NCBI GenBank assembly: GCA_012960465.1
Contig: DUBF01000069.1
Location: 1-64,000 of the forward strand
Source: Rhodospirillales bacterium
GTDB taxonomy: Bacteria; Pseudomonadota; Alphaproteobacteria; Rhodospirillales; UBA2165
Direction of reading: 5' to 3'
Length of the DNA: 64,000 bases
Position 1 is the stretch's first letter, and each line of letters opens with the position of its first letter. The notes under the pieces are model-generated. The model saw nothing but the letters and a program-made list of their open reading frames with translations. It made no database searches and had not been told where the DNA came from. The position numbers were made by a program, and so were the translations under genes. This document shows positions 8,393 through 17,186 of the stretch, in pieces.

Positions 8393-10123
8393 TTAATAAA
8401 TTTCTGGCTCTGGAGTTGGTGGGCCCGCTTCTAAAAAATCAAAATCACAGCCCTTATCCGCTTGGGTCACGCGCTCGGCATAGAGCGCGATATAGCCACG
8501 CTTATAAGGCTGGTCTGGAGCAATCCAATTGCTTTTTCGCTTTTTGAGTTCCGCAACTGAGACATCCAGGTTCAATATCCCTTCCGGCTCGTTCAATGTG
8601 ATCATATCACCATCCTGAACGAGAGCCAGCGGCCCGCCGATAAAACTTTCAGGTGATACATGGAGAACGCATGTGCCGTAATGAGTGCCGCTCATCCTGG
8701 CATCGGAAACCCGGACCATATCGCGCACACCTTCTTTTAAAAGTTTCTCTGGTACCGGAAGATTACCCCATTCCGGCATGCCCGGGCCCCCTTGTGGCCC
8801 CCCATTTCTAAGAACCAGCACACTATCGGCGCTGACGTCTAAATCCGGGTCGTGAATGCGGGCGTACATGTCCGAAACATTGTCAAAGACGACAGCAGGC
8901 CCGGTATGGTTTAACAGTTCCGGACTGGCGGCACTTGCTTTAATGACGGCACCATTAGGGGCGAGGTTGCCAAAGAGTGCGGATAGGGTGCCCCTGTCAG
9001 TGACGGGATTATCGAGGGAGCGGATGACATCATCATCGTAAACTTGCGCGGGCGCGATCTCTTCGCCGAGTGTTTTACCGGTGACGGTCATGCAATCTAG
9101 ATGAAGCTCGCCGGTCAGACGGGTTAGGAGTGCTTTGAGGCCACCGGCTTTGGCAAAGTCCTCCATTAAATGTTCCCCAGATGGCAGAAGGTTTGCCAGC
9201 ACGGGAACTTTCTTGGATATCTCATCAAAGTCTTTAAGGCTGATTTCAATTTTGTTGCGCCCTGCCATTGCGATTAAATGAATGGCTGCATTGGTAGAGC
9301 CGCCGAGCGCCATATCAGCGACGATGCCGTTCCGTACAGAAGCAGAAGTGACGATCTTTGAAATTTTGAGATCTTCCCAAACCATATCAACAATGCGCGT
9401 ACCGGATTTATGGGCGAGGCGGGAGTGCGCAGATTGTACGGCAAGGATGGAGGAGCCACCTGGAATGGTAAGTCCCATAGCATCGGCAATTGAGGTCATG
9501 GTGGAGGCTGTCCCCATCGTATTACATGTGCCGATGGAACGGGTCATTTCCGTTTCGAGCTCAACCCAATCGTCTTCGGACAATAGGCCCGCTTTTTTGT
9601 CGTCCCAGAATTTTCTGGTATGGGTGCCTGCGCCAATTTTCTGGCCGCGAAAGTCACCGTTGGTCATGGCACCTGCCGGAAAAAAGATTGCCGGCACATC
9701 AGCAGAAAGTGCTCCCATAATAAGGCCCGGTGTGCTTTTGTCACAGCCGCCCATAAGGACAACGCCATCGACCGGGTGGCTGCGGATTAGTTCTTCAACT
9801 TCTAAGGCGAGGGCGTTGCGGTACAGCATGGTTGTTGGTTTGACCAAAGGCTCGCTAACCGAAAGGGCTGGAAGTTCTGCCGGAAAGCCACCTGATTGGA
9901 AGACGCCGCGTTTTACCGCTTCGGCGCGTTCTCGCAAATGAATATGGCAGGTCGAGAGCTCACTCCAGGTATTGATGATTCCTATGACGGGCTTGCCAAT
10001 AAATTCATCGCGCTCAAAGCCCATCTGCTGGACGCGCTGACGATGAAGGAACGAGCGCATGTCACTGACGCCAAACCAACGATGACTGCGAAGTTGATCA
10101 GGTTTTATTCTTGTATTACTCAC
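8393..10123 (-). CDS. IlvD/Edd family sugar-acid dehydratase
   Basis: This 576-residue member of the IlvD/Edd Fe-S dehydratase family has GCDKSTPG, CNTMGTASTM and GGSTNAAIHL motifs. The N-terminal LRSHRWFG and overall pattern resemble L-arabonate/D-xylonate-type pentonate and hexonate dehydratases more than the branched-chain amino-acid enzyme. It should dehydrate an aldonate to a 2-keto-3-deoxy acid. I chose the GTG at 10121-10123. It overlaps the stop of the upstream sulfatase as GTGA, and an AAGGA motif lies about 9 nt before it. An ATG 36 nt further upstream lies inside the sulfatase. Some sulfo-Entner-Doudoroff pathways also use an IlvD/Edd dehydratase, so a sulfonated substrate is not excluded. 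Confidence 0.88.
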   Translation of the reverse strand: MSNTRIKPDQLRSHRWFGVSDMRSFLHRQRVQQMGFERDEFIGKPVIGIINTWSELSTCHIHLRERAEAVKRGVFQSGGFPAELPALSVSEPLVKPTTMLYRNALALEVEELIRSHPVDGVVLMGGCDKSTPGLIMGALSADVPAIFFPAGAMTNGDFRGQKIGAGTHTRKFWDDKKAGLLSEDDWVELETEMTRSIGTCNTMGTASTMTSIADAMGLTIPGGSSILAVQSAHSRLAHKSGTRIVDMVWEDLKISKIVTSASVRNGIVADMALGGSTNAAIHLIAMAGRNKIEISLKDFDEISKKVPVLANLLPSGEHLMEDFAKAGGLKALLTRLTGELHLDCMTVTGKTLGEEIAPAQVYDDDVIRSLDNPVTDRGTLSALFGNLAPNGAVIKASAASPELLNHTGPAVVFDNVSDMYARIHDPDLDVSADSVLVLRNGGPQGGPGMPEWGNLPVPEKLLKEGVRDMVRVSDARMSGTHYGTCVLHVSPESFIGGPLALVQDGDMITLNEPEGILNLDVSVAELKKRKSNWIAPDQPYKRGYIALYAERVTQADKGCDFDFLEAGPPTPEPEIY

Positions 10124-11610
10124 GCGCGTGAAATCCTTTCTATGCCCGGCGGGACGCATCCCATCATAACATCTAAATGTCGGGCGATGAGTTTGTGTTT
10201 TAACTTTTGATGATTGGCATCATTCCATAGATTTTTAAACTCACTCGGATCTTTTTCCAGATCGTATAATTCCCCCAAGCCTTTATGCGAATGATAGACA
10301 GCCAGCTTATAGCGCCCATCGAATGTCATGGAGGCCTGGGTGTAATGGTCGACATCGCTTGCGCCGAGGGAGTCATTAAAATCTGTTACCACGACGTCTT
10401 TATGGTGATCATTTGAATTCGAACCTGTCAGGAGGGTTTGCAGGGATTTGCCTTGCATATAATAGGGCAAGTCGATACCGGCGGCCTCTAAAAGCGTTGG
10501 CGCAATATCAATGCTTTCAACCAGAGCCTGCCTGCGTTCATTTTCTAGGTAGGTGCCGGGCATTGAAAATATCAGGGGCACGTGGACCAAACCTTCAAAA
10601 AATTTACAGCCTTTGTAAATAAGTCCGTGGTCGCCGAGCATCTCGCCATGATCGCTGGTGAATATAATGAGGGTATTCTCGATCTCACCGTTTTCTTTTA
10701 TATGATCTAGGATGCGACCGAATTGCGCATCGATATTCTCAATCATCGCGTAATAGGCGGCTTTAATGCCGAGACCGTCAAAGCGTTCGGGCGGCTTGGC
10801 ACCGCGCTCGTCGCCTGGGCCTGGGGCAAACTCTACGCGCTCCTCTTCGGTCAGAACGGGGTTAACGGAATTTAGTTTTTGGTTGCGGACGGTTGAGAAT
10901 TCCTGCTGGCGGGCAATATCGCTTTCTTCGAAGAGGGGCGGCGGTAGATTGTCCGGATCATATTTGTCCGAATATTCGGGCGGTGGATCAAACGGCGGGT
11001 GGGGGTCGAACGGATTGACGCTGAGCATCCAAGGCCCCCCTCTCGCTTCATCCATAAATTCGATCGCGGTTTCTGCACACCAGGCCAGTTGATGCAGTTC
11101 TGCGGATATGCCAGATCCAAGATAAGGCGGCGTGGCACCGAATAGTGTGGTTGGGTCGACATCTTTTTTATCTCGGAGCCAGGTCCAATAGGCGTTTGAA
11201 CCTCGGACTTTCTCCCAGCCGGGATTCTGGCACCATTCGAAGAGCCGGTAGCCATCATCGGGCCTCGTTTCAATCGTCGAAGCCGAAGAAAGATGCAGCT
11301 TGCCGATCAGCCCGCAATCATAGCCAGCATCGGCTAGGATTTTTGTCACCAGCATTTCATGATCTGGAAAATAATCATTGCCGTTGCGATAAACTTGATG
11401 GGCAGCTGGATATCGTCCGGTTAGAAAACTGGCGCGACTGGGTGTGCAAAGTTGATTTTGGACATAGCAATTTTCGAGGGCGACACCACTTTGAATAAGC
11501 CTGTCGATATTAGGCGTGCGGATATGAGAATTGCCGAGCGCAGCAATGGTGTCGAAACGCATTTGATCTGCGCAGAACCATAAGATATTTGGCTTTTGAG
11601 ATTTTGCCAA
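10120..11610 (-). CDS. Cytoplasmic type I sulfatase, first gene of leftward operon
   Basis: This 496-residue sulfatase has the formylglycine motif CTPSR at Cys55, the N-terminal metal ligand Asp15 in ADQM and a distal TSDHGEMLGDHG motif. The protein starts MAKSQKPNILWFC without a signal peptide. It is the promoter-proximal gene of the operon running to 1794, with its start codon about 30 nt from the proposed IclR operator. It is not a close paralogue of the tandem pair at 4356-7233. The substrate is unknown. Confidence 0.9.
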   Translation of the reverse strand: MAKSQKPNILWFCADQMRFDTIAALGNSHIRTPNIDRLIQSGVALENCYVQNQLCTPSRASFLTGRYPAAHQVYRNGNDYFPDHEMLVTKILADAGYDCGLIGKLHLSSASTIETRPDDGYRLFEWCQNPGWEKVRGSNAYWTWLRDKKDVDPTTLFGATPPYLGSGISAELHQLAWCAETAIEFMDEARGGPWMLSVNPFDPHPPFDPPPEYSDKYDPDNLPPPLFEESDIARQQEFSTVRNQKLNSVNPVLTEEERVEFAPGPGDERGAKPPERFDGLGIKAAYYAMIENIDAQFGRILDHIKENGEIENTLIIFTSDHGEMLGDHGLIYKGCKFFEGLVHVPLIFSMPGTYLENERRQALVESIDIAPTLLEAAGIDLPYYMQGKSLQTLLTGSNSNDHHKDVVVTDFNDSLGASDVDHYTQASMTFDGRYKLAVYHSHKGLGELYDLEKDPSEFKNLWNDANHQKLKHKLIARHLDVMMGCVPPGIERISRA

Positions 11611-11639
11611 TCGGCCTCCCCTAAATATTAATTTGACTA

Positions 11640-11661
11640 AGTTCCGAATTATAGAACATAA
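11640..11661. promoter_or_regulatory. Putative IclR operator, copy A
   Basis: In the 95-bp gap between the divergent sulfatase and IclR genes is AGTTCCGAATTATAGAAC followed by ATAA. It contains the inverted GTTC/GAAC arms usual for IclR-family sites. The 22-nt block matches a second block at 12483-12504 at 18 positions. Placement between the divergent genes would let the regulator control both operons. Binding is inferred, not shown. Confidence 0.55.
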
Positions 11662-11705
11662 TATTCATTATATAAAATATCACAGAAAATAGTTAACAGG
11701 TCAAT

Positions 11706-12482
11706 ATGGCTGATAAAGGTCCGCATAGTTCCATTCTATCGAAAAGCGTACTCGTTCTGGAAACGCTTGGGAAGGCCAATGGTGCTGTTCGCTATACCGA
11801 TCTAGTGGCTCAGACAAAACTTTCAAAAAGTACGGCGCACCGGATTCTTTCGATCCTGACCAGTGAAGGCATGGTTCATTATGATGAGCATACTAAAACC
11901 TATCGTCTCGGTATGCGGATTATGGAATGGGCGGCACATATTTGGCGGGATTTTAACCTTCGGGAAGTTTCGTTGGAAGAAATGCGTATGCTTAACGCCG
12001 AGACCGGCGAGAACATCAACCTTGCCATTCGCGACAATCTCGACATCATTTATATGAACCGCGTAGAGAGTTTCAAACCGGTACGAGCAGTTGCTACACT
12101 TGGTGCGCGCGCTTCCATCCATTGCACCGGATTAGGCAAAGCTCTCACAGCGCATTTGCCAGAAGAAGAACAATCAGAAATTGCTCATGCGCTCAAATAT
12201 GAAAAAATGACCGACCATACAATTGAAAATGCGGAGACCTTCTTGACGCGCCTGGAGGAAACACGGCGCCATGGTTATGGCATGGATGATTGTGAGTTTC
12301 GTGATGAGATCCGGTGTATTGCCGCCCCAATATTTGATTTTCGCGGATTGCCGGTTGGCGCATTGAGCATTTCTACACTGGTTTTTCGCGTTCCCAAAGA
12401 CACGCTTTTAAGCTGGGCACCCAATTTAATTGCTGCCGCAAAATCCATTTCCCAAAAAATCGGCTATATTGACGAAAATTAA
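11706..12482 (+). CDS. IclR-family transcriptional regulator
   Basis: The 258-residue protein has an N-terminal winged helix-turn-helix (about residues 8-70, with TKLSKSTAHRILSIL as the recognition region) and a C-terminal IclR effector-binding domain (about 75-255, with the typical TGLGKALTAHL and CIAAPIFD segments). Family members usually repress or activate catabolic operons in response to a small carboxylate. It lies between the leftward sulfatase operon and the rightward TTT/lyase operon. Related candidate operators lie on both sides of it, so it is the likely local regulator of both. Confidence 0.92.
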   Translation: MADKGPHSSILSKSVLVLETLGKANGAVRYTDLVAQTKLSKSTAHRILSILTSEGMVHYDEHTKTYRLGMRIMEWAAHIWRDFNLREVSLEEMRMLNAETGENINLAIRDNLDIIYMNRVESFKPVRAVATLGARASIHCTGLGKALTAHLPEEEQSEIAHALKYEKMTDHTIENAETFLTRLEETRRHGYGMDDCEFRDEIRCIAAPIFDFRGLPVGALSISTLVFRVPKDTLLSWAPNLIAAAKSISQKIGYIDEN

Positions 12483-12509
12483 AGTTTCATAATATAGAAC
12501 ATAAGTTCT
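12483..12509. promoter_or_regulatory. Putative IclR operator, copy B
   Basis: Directly after the IclR stop codon is AGTTTCATAATATAGAAC followed by ATAA, a near copy of the block at 11640-11661. It runs into AGAACATAAGTTCT (12496-12509), a perfect 5-bp inverted repeat with a 4-nt spacer. It is about 125 nt upstream of the TTT binding-protein start, in the right place to control the rightward operon. Confidence 0.5.
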
Positions 12510-12633
12510 AATTAATTTGATATCATTTTTTAATCATGTTACGCAAATGACAACGCCTTAATACAAACATAAAATAAGTCTCAAAAAGAGACATCCCTCT
12601 AATACTATTTTTTTATAACAGTCGGAGACAAAA

Positions 12634-13638
12634 ATGGCTTTAATACACAAATCAACTTTGATGGTTGCAGGTTTCGCTGCTGCTATCGCCTTTACACCAG
12701 GCGTCGGCGTTTTTTCCGCCGATGAGGTAAAAGCAGAATTCCCTACCAAACCAATTAAAATTTATGTTGGCTTTAAGCCAGGTGGCCGTACTGATTTGGT
12801 GGCTCGCCTTGTTGCAAAACATATCAAAGAAAAGAACCTCCTCTCCCAACCGATGATTATTGTTAATCAGCCGGGCGCTGCTGCCGCTAAGGCTGCTCGT
12901 TCTGTGCTTAAAGCCAAGCCAGACGGACATACTATTTTGCATTGGCATCATTCGATGTTAATTTCCAATGCGATGAGCGTTAACAAGCTTCATCCCAATA
13001 AATTCACCTCCATCGGTTATCTTGGCGGCGGAAGTCCCGTATGGACTGTTCGCACGGCGGCTCCGTTCAACACGTTGAAAGACTTAATTGATCATCTTAA
13101 AGCAAACCCAAAAAGCCTCACAGAAGCTGTTCCGATTGGCACCATTCCTCATTTGATGGGTGTTCAATTAGCCGCGGCTGCTGGATTTAAAACGCGCTAC
13201 GTTGGTGCTGCAGGTGGTTCTGACCGTCTTGCCAAACTTTTAGGCAAACATGCTGATATCGCATTGTTCTCGGCAGCGGGTTATTTGAAGATGAAACCAA
13301 ATGGAATTAAAGCATTGGTCTTCTTTGGTCCAAATCGCGTTAAATCCATTCCGGACATCCCAACCGCGCGTGAGCTTGGTTATGACGTGACCTGGGCAAA
13401 CCCAAACTGGTGGCTTGGTCCTAAAAATATGGACAAAGCTGCAACAGCAAAACTTGCAAGCGTTTTGAAACAAGCCATAATGAGTAAAGAATTATCAGGC
13501 TGGTTTAATTCACACGCCCTTGATCCTTATTGGACAGATGGTCCAGCAGCAATGAAGGATTCATTGAAAGTCCTCGCTAAATTGCAGAAAGTTGTCAAAG
13601 ACAACAACATTACGAAAAAGAAAAAGAAGAAAAAATAG
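12634..13638 (+). CDS. TTT transporter substrate-binding protein (TctC/Bug family)
   Basis: This 334-residue protein has an N-terminal signal peptide (hydrophobic stretch at about 8-30, AxA-like cleavage near the first ADEVKAE) and the Bug/TctC core beginning FPTKPIKIYVGFKPGG. Bug proteins bind small carboxylates in the periplasm and deliver them to TctAB. It begins the rightward operon and is followed by a hairpin and then tctB and tctA. The C-terminus is odd: it ends in seven consecutive lysines encoded by an A-rich run, which could be a slippage product or a real tail. The linked enzymes suggest a sulfated or sulfonated sugar acid as ligand; this is inference. Confidence 0.9.
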   Translation: MALIHKSTLMVAGFAAAIAFTPGVGVFSADEVKAEFPTKPIKIYVGFKPGGRTDLVARLVAKHIKEKNLLSQPMIIVNQPGAAAAKAARSVLKAKPDGHTILHWHHSMLISNAMSVNKLHPNKFTSIGYLGGGSPVWTVRTAAPFNTLKDLIDHLKANPKSLTEAVPIGTIPHLMGVQLAAAAGFKTRYVGAAGGSDRLAKLLGKHADIALFSAAGYLKMKPNGIKALVFFGPNRVKSIPDIPTARELGYDVTWANPNWWLGPKNMDKAATAKLASVLKQAIMSKELSGWFNSHALDPYWTDGPAAMKDSLKVLAKLQKVVKDNNITKKKKKKK

Positions 13639-13653
13639 TTTTCGCCCAAATGC

Positions 13654-13692
13654 ATCCCGTCACGTTGTCAGGCAGCGTGGCGGGATATTTTT
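13654..13692 (+). terminator. Hairpin plus T-run after the binding-protein gene
   Basis: ATCCCGTCACG (13654-13664) pairs with CGTGGCGGGAT (13676-13686) with one G-T type mismatch, and ATTTTTTA follows. It looks like a rho-independent terminator or partial attenuator. It lies inside the operon, so it would let the binding protein be made in excess of the permease. Confidence 0.65.
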
Positions 13693-13717
13693 TAACTAAA
13701 CTTTCGGAGGTCTGGTC

Positions 13718-14194
13718 GTGCAAAATCAGGTTAATCCTAAATATGAAATAGCGCTGTCTATTGGACTGATTGTTTTCAGTATCATCGTTTACTATTTTTC
13801 ACTAGATCTTCCTGAGCCGGAATATGAGCCCCTAGGGTCAGCAGCCTTGCCGCAGGGTTTAGCCGTTATCATGAGCTTGTTGTCATTTGTCATTATTTAT
13901 AAAGCCATTCCGCGATTGAAAACCTATGAGGCGGTTGTAGACCCAAATCCCGAGGTTATGCCGCGGCCAATGTTGTCGATTGTCATATTTATTCTGACAT
14001 TGATTTTTATTGGTGTTTTGGATTTTGGGATTTTGTCGTTTATGCCTGCCGGTATACTTTATCTGTCGGTTATTGGCTATCTCATGACCAATCGCGATTT
14101 GAAAAAGCTCCCGTACGTGATCGGTTTCTCGGTCATTTTGACGGTTACGAGCTTCTATATTTTCACCAAGCTTTTTTACATAGATTTGCCTTAA
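13718..14194 (+). CDS. TTT transporter small membrane subunit, TctB family
   Basis: This 158-residue protein has four predicted membrane segments, in the size and position of TctB subunits (binding protein - TctB - TctA). It starts at a GTG (13718-13720) with a CGGAGG ribosome binding site about 8 nt upstream. It would form the integral membrane complex with the TctA protein encoded 19 nt downstream. TctB sequences are poorly conserved, so the call rests on topology and gene order. Confidence 0.85.
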   Translation: MQNQVNPKYEIALSIGLIVFSIIVYYFSLDLPEPEYEPLGSAALPQGLAVIMSLLSFVIIYKAIPRLKTYEAVVDPNPEVMPRPMLSIVIFILTLIFIGVLDFGILSFMPAGILYLSVIGYLMTNRDLKKLPYVIGFSVILTVTSFYIFTKLFYIDLP

Positions 14195-14213
14195 GGCCGA
14201 GAGTTACTCTGCT

Positions 14214-15716
14214 ATGGAACCTCTTTTCAATTCCCTCGAATACCTCTTCAACTATTGGCCAATGACGCTTTTGTTTGTTGGCGTTGCCTTTGGCATTGTT
14301 GTCGGTTCAATCCCAGGTCTGACGACCACGATGTTGATCACGCTTACTCTGCCGCTGACCTTCTTTATGGAAAGTGTTGATGCAATCACATTGCTGATTG
14401 GCATGTATGTTGGGGGTATTTCCGGCAGTCAGGTTGCTGCAACTCTGCTCCGTATGCCAGGTACGCCAGCTTCGATTATGACAACCTTTGACGGCTATCC
14501 AATGTCGCAGCAGGGAAAGTCGGAGCGCGCACTTGGCCTTGGCATCACGGCGTCTTTCGTTGGCGGCATTGTATCCTGGGCGTTCTTAGCCATCTTGTCA
14601 CCGCCATTGGCGAAACTCGCTTTGACATTTGGTCCGTGGGAATATTTCACCATGGTTTTGATGGCCTTGGTGATGCTGGCGAGCCTCAGCCAAGGATCAC
14701 TGATCAAAGGTCTCATCGCAGCTTGTCTTGGCATGATGGTACATCTACCCGGCGTTGATCCATCGATTGGGCAAATGCGCCTGACCTTTGGATTTGAGAA
14801 TCTTGAAAGCGGGTTGAGCCTCATGCCGGTGCTCATCGGTGCTTTTGCCGTCAGTCAAATATTCAAGGACATTATTAATATTGATGCTAAACCCCCTGCC
14901 GTCTCAGTCGGACGCAAAGGCATGTTCCTTAATGTTGCTGATATAAAGAAGCATGGCGTGAACTTTATTCGCTCCAGTATTGTTGGCACATGGATCGGTA
15001 TTCTACCGGGTATCGGTGCCAACATTGCCGCAATGCTATCCTATTCGGCAGCCAAAAGTTCATCGAAAACGCCTGAGAAATTTGGCACCGGACATGAAGC
15101 CGGCGTCGTCGCTGCCGAGACAGCCAACAATGCTTCAATTGGCGGCGCACTTATTCCGCTGATTACAATGGGCATTCCGGGTTCCGTTGTCGATGCAATC
15201 CTAATCGGTGCATTGATCATCCACAATTTGGAACCAGGCCCTCTACTTTTCACGACCAACCCTGAAATTGCTTATGGCATTATTTCCGCCTATTTGATTG
15301 GTAACATCATCATGTTCGGCATCATGATGTTCGCTGTCGTGCATATTGCCAAGGTGCTCTATGTCCCTCGAGCCTATTTGATGGCTGCCATCATTATGTT
15401 TTGCGTCATTGGTGTTTTTGCAGTTGGAAACAGCTTCTTTGATGTTTGGGTGATGATGATCTTTGGAGTTGTCGGTTTCATTATGGGCCAAGTTAAAATG
15501 CCCCTCGGGCCATTTGTTATTGGCTTCGTGTTGTCGCCGATTGCTGAAACCCAGTTGAGATCGGGTTTGATGGCAACAGAAGGCAGTATCATGCCACTAT
15601 TTACCCGGCCTTTTGCTGCAACGTTCTTTGCTATTTCGGTTGTCTCACTCCTCTGGCCGCTTTATTCCGATTGGAAAAAGGCCAAAGCTAAAAAAGCGAG
15701 TACCGCAGTAGAATGA
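14214..15716 (+). CDS. TTT transporter large permease subunit, TctA family
   Basis: This 500-residue polytopic protein shows TctA hallmarks: GVAFGIVVGSIPGLTTTM near the N-terminus, LRMPGTPASIMTTFDGYPM, and a second half repeating the motif as GILPGIGANIAAMLSY and ITMGIPGSVVDAILIG. It is the main channel of a sodium- or proton-coupled carboxylate importer. Its stop overlaps the next start by ATGA, tying transport to the lyase genes that follow. Confidence 0.93.
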   Translation: MEPLFNSLEYLFNYWPMTLLFVGVAFGIVVGSIPGLTTTMLITLTLPLTFFMESVDAITLLIGMYVGGISGSQVAATLLRMPGTPASIMTTFDGYPMSQQGKSERALGLGITASFVGGIVSWAFLAILSPPLAKLALTFGPWEYFTMVLMALVMLASLSQGSLIKGLIAACLGMMVHLPGVDPSIGQMRLTFGFENLESGLSLMPVLIGAFAVSQIFKDIINIDAKPPAVSVGRKGMFLNVADIKKHGVNFIRSSIVGTWIGILPGIGANIAAMLSYSAAKSSSKTPEKFGTGHEAGVVAAETANNASIGGALIPLITMGIPGSVVDAILIGALIIHNLEPGPLLFTTNPEIAYGIISAYLIGNIIMFGIMMFAVVHIAKVLYVPRAYLMAAIIMFCVIGVFAVGNSFFDVWVMMIFGVVGFIMGQVKMPLGPFVIGFVLSPIAETQLRSGLMATEGSIMPLFTRPFAATFFAISVVSLLWPLYSDWKKAKAKKASTAVE

Positions 15717-16882
15717 GCAAAGTAAAAGACAGCTTTGATGGGTTTATGCGCGCTGACGGAACCGTCGGTGTCCGCAATCATCTTTTGGTGCTGTCTATTA
15801 CGGGATTAACCGGCCCGACGGCTAGGCGTATTTCAGGTCAATTGGCGGGCTCAATTGTTGTTGACTATGTTTATGATTCTGGACCAGTCGGCGAAGATCG
15901 TGCGGCGCAGGAACGCGGTCTTTTAGGTCTGGCGCTCAATCCGAATGTTGGAGCTGTGCTGTTAATCAGCGCCAATCCACCAAGGGCTGAGGCACTAGCG
16001 GAAAAAATTGCCAAAGCAAATAAACCGTTTGAAGTCCTTATTTTGGATGACTGTGGTCATGATGCTTTGGTTTTGACAGAACGTGGTCTGGAAATTGGCC
16101 AAAGACTTCAGAGTGAAATCGATGGTTTGGCGCGGGAGCCCACACCGATCTCTGAATTGTATGTCGCTATGGAATGTGGTCGCTCTGATCCGAGCTCGGG
16201 CCTGGTGTCTAATCCTTTGATGGGACTGATATCGGACCGCCTGGTTGATGCCGGAGCTCGGGCGATTATTGGTGAGAGTGTTGAGTGGCTTGGTGCGGAG
16301 CATCTGTTAGCCAAACGCGCCGTTTCGCCCAATGTGAAACAACAAATTTTAGATGCGGTGAGTGCACGTGAACAAGCCGCTATCGATGCCAGGATTGATC
16401 TGACGGGAAATAATCCAGGTCCGACAAATATTGCAGCCGGTCTTTCAACGATCGAAGAAAAGTCTCTTGGCAATATTGCGAAAAGTGGTGGTCGTCCCAT
16501 ACAAAGTCTCGTGAGATGGGCAGAGGCCCCGGACGGTTCAGGCATGCACCTTATGGACGCACCGGCCTATGCGCCTGAATCCCTTACAGGATTTGCCGCC
16601 TCAGGCACGCAAATGATACTTTTTTCGACGGGCGTCGGTAATAGTTTCGTTAATTCCATTGCCCCGACCATTAAAATAAGTGGCAACCCGGAAACTTGCG
16701 GGCGCCTTGATAAACAATTGGACTTCAAATGCTCTGAAGTATTTATCGGTGAAAAGTCTTTAGAAGAAGCATCAGAAGAAATGTTTGATGTCATGCTCGA
16801 CACTGCTTCGGGTAAAGAAACCTGGGGTGAAATCATTGGTGAAGGCGGCGAGGCTTTTGCCCGCTTAGGGGCATCGATATGA
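15713..16882 (+). CDS. UxaA-family hydro-lyase/sulfo-lyase large subunit (SuyB-like)
   Basis: This 389-residue protein matches the C-terminal catalytic domain of UxaA/GarD dehydratases, seen as a separate polypeptide in (2R)-sulfolactate sulfo-lyase (SuyB, about 42 kDa). Family signatures include GFMRADGTVGVRNHLLVLS at the start, VAMECGRSDPSSGL and the C-terminal SFVNSIAPTIKISGNPETC. The usual NNPGPTN stretch is present. It overlaps tctA and the small-subunit gene by ATGA at both ends. Two readings are open: a split altronate/galactarate-type dehydratase, which fits the sugar-acid enzymes nearby, or a sulfolactate sulfo-lyase releasing sulfite and pyruvate, which fits the TTT transporter and LDH2 gene. 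Only phylogeny or assay will decide. Confidence 0.8.
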   Translation: MSKVKDSFDGFMRADGTVGVRNHLLVLSITGLTGPTARRISGQLAGSIVVDYVYDSGPVGEDRAAQERGLLGLALNPNVGAVLLISANPPRAEALAEKIAKANKPFEVLILDDCGHDALVLTERGLEIGQRLQSEIDGLAREPTPISELYVAMECGRSDPSSGLVSNPLMGLISDRLVDAGARAIIGESVEWLGAEHLLAKRAVSPNVKQQILDAVSAREQAAIDARIDLTGNNPGPTNIAAGLSTIEEKSLGNIAKSGGRPIQSLVRWAEAPDGSGMHLMDAPAYAPESLTGFAASGTQMILFSTGVGNSFVNSIAPTIKISGNPETCGRLDKQLDFKCSEVFIGEKSLEEASEEMFDVMLDTASGKETWGEIIGEGGEAFARLGASI

Positions 16883-17166
16883 GCAATTGGGACGCCATCC
16901 AACTGGATAACAAAGACCAAATAGCGACCGCACTCAAGAATATTTCTTCTGGTGAAGCTATTCGGGTCAAATCCGGTGAAGTCGTATCCGTGATAGATGC
17001 CATGGAAGATATCCCGCTTTGTCATAAATTTGCCATCGCCAAAATAACGGCAGGTGAGGCGATCAATAAATATGGTGAACCGATTGGGGCTGCTTCCAAC
17101 GATATTGGAATCGGCCGCCACGTTCACATTCACAATTTAAAAAGCTTACGGGCCTCAAATAAATAA
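16879..17166 (+). CDS. UxaA-family small subunit with SAF domain (SuyA-like)
   Basis: The 95-residue protein is a stand-alone SAF domain like the N-terminus of altronate dehydratase and the small subunit of sulfolactate sulfo-lyase. It has the typical sequence HKFAIAKITAGEAINKYGEP and the end motif GRHVHIHN. It begins inside the stop codon of the large-subunit gene (ATGA), so the two are surely translated together and probably form one enzyme. Size matches the SuyA type, but the same is true of split UxaA-like lyases. Confidence 0.82.
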   Translation: MSNWDAIQLDNKDQIATALKNISSGEAIRVKSGEVVSVIDAMEDIPLCHKFAIAKITAGEAINKYGEPIGAASNDIGIGRHVHIHNLKSLRASNK

Positions 17167-17186
17167 CGACCGAAGGGGTTGGAAAG

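Noticed and set aside
8393-10159. ilvD (dihydroxy-acid dehydratase for branched-chain amino acids)
   Set aside because: The N-terminal sequence and context fit sugar-acid dehydratases; no other branched-chain amino-acid gene is nearby.
1273-11498. Many plus-strand frames of 60-220 codons across the leftward operon
   Set aside because: They are antisense to strong sulfatase, enolase-superfamily and IlvD/Edd genes and have no motifs or ribosome binding sites.
15713-17166. Naming the lyase pair suyB and suyA outright
   Set aside because: The size and split match, but the surrounding genes are sugar-acid enzymes and the family also includes altronate/galactarate dehydratases.
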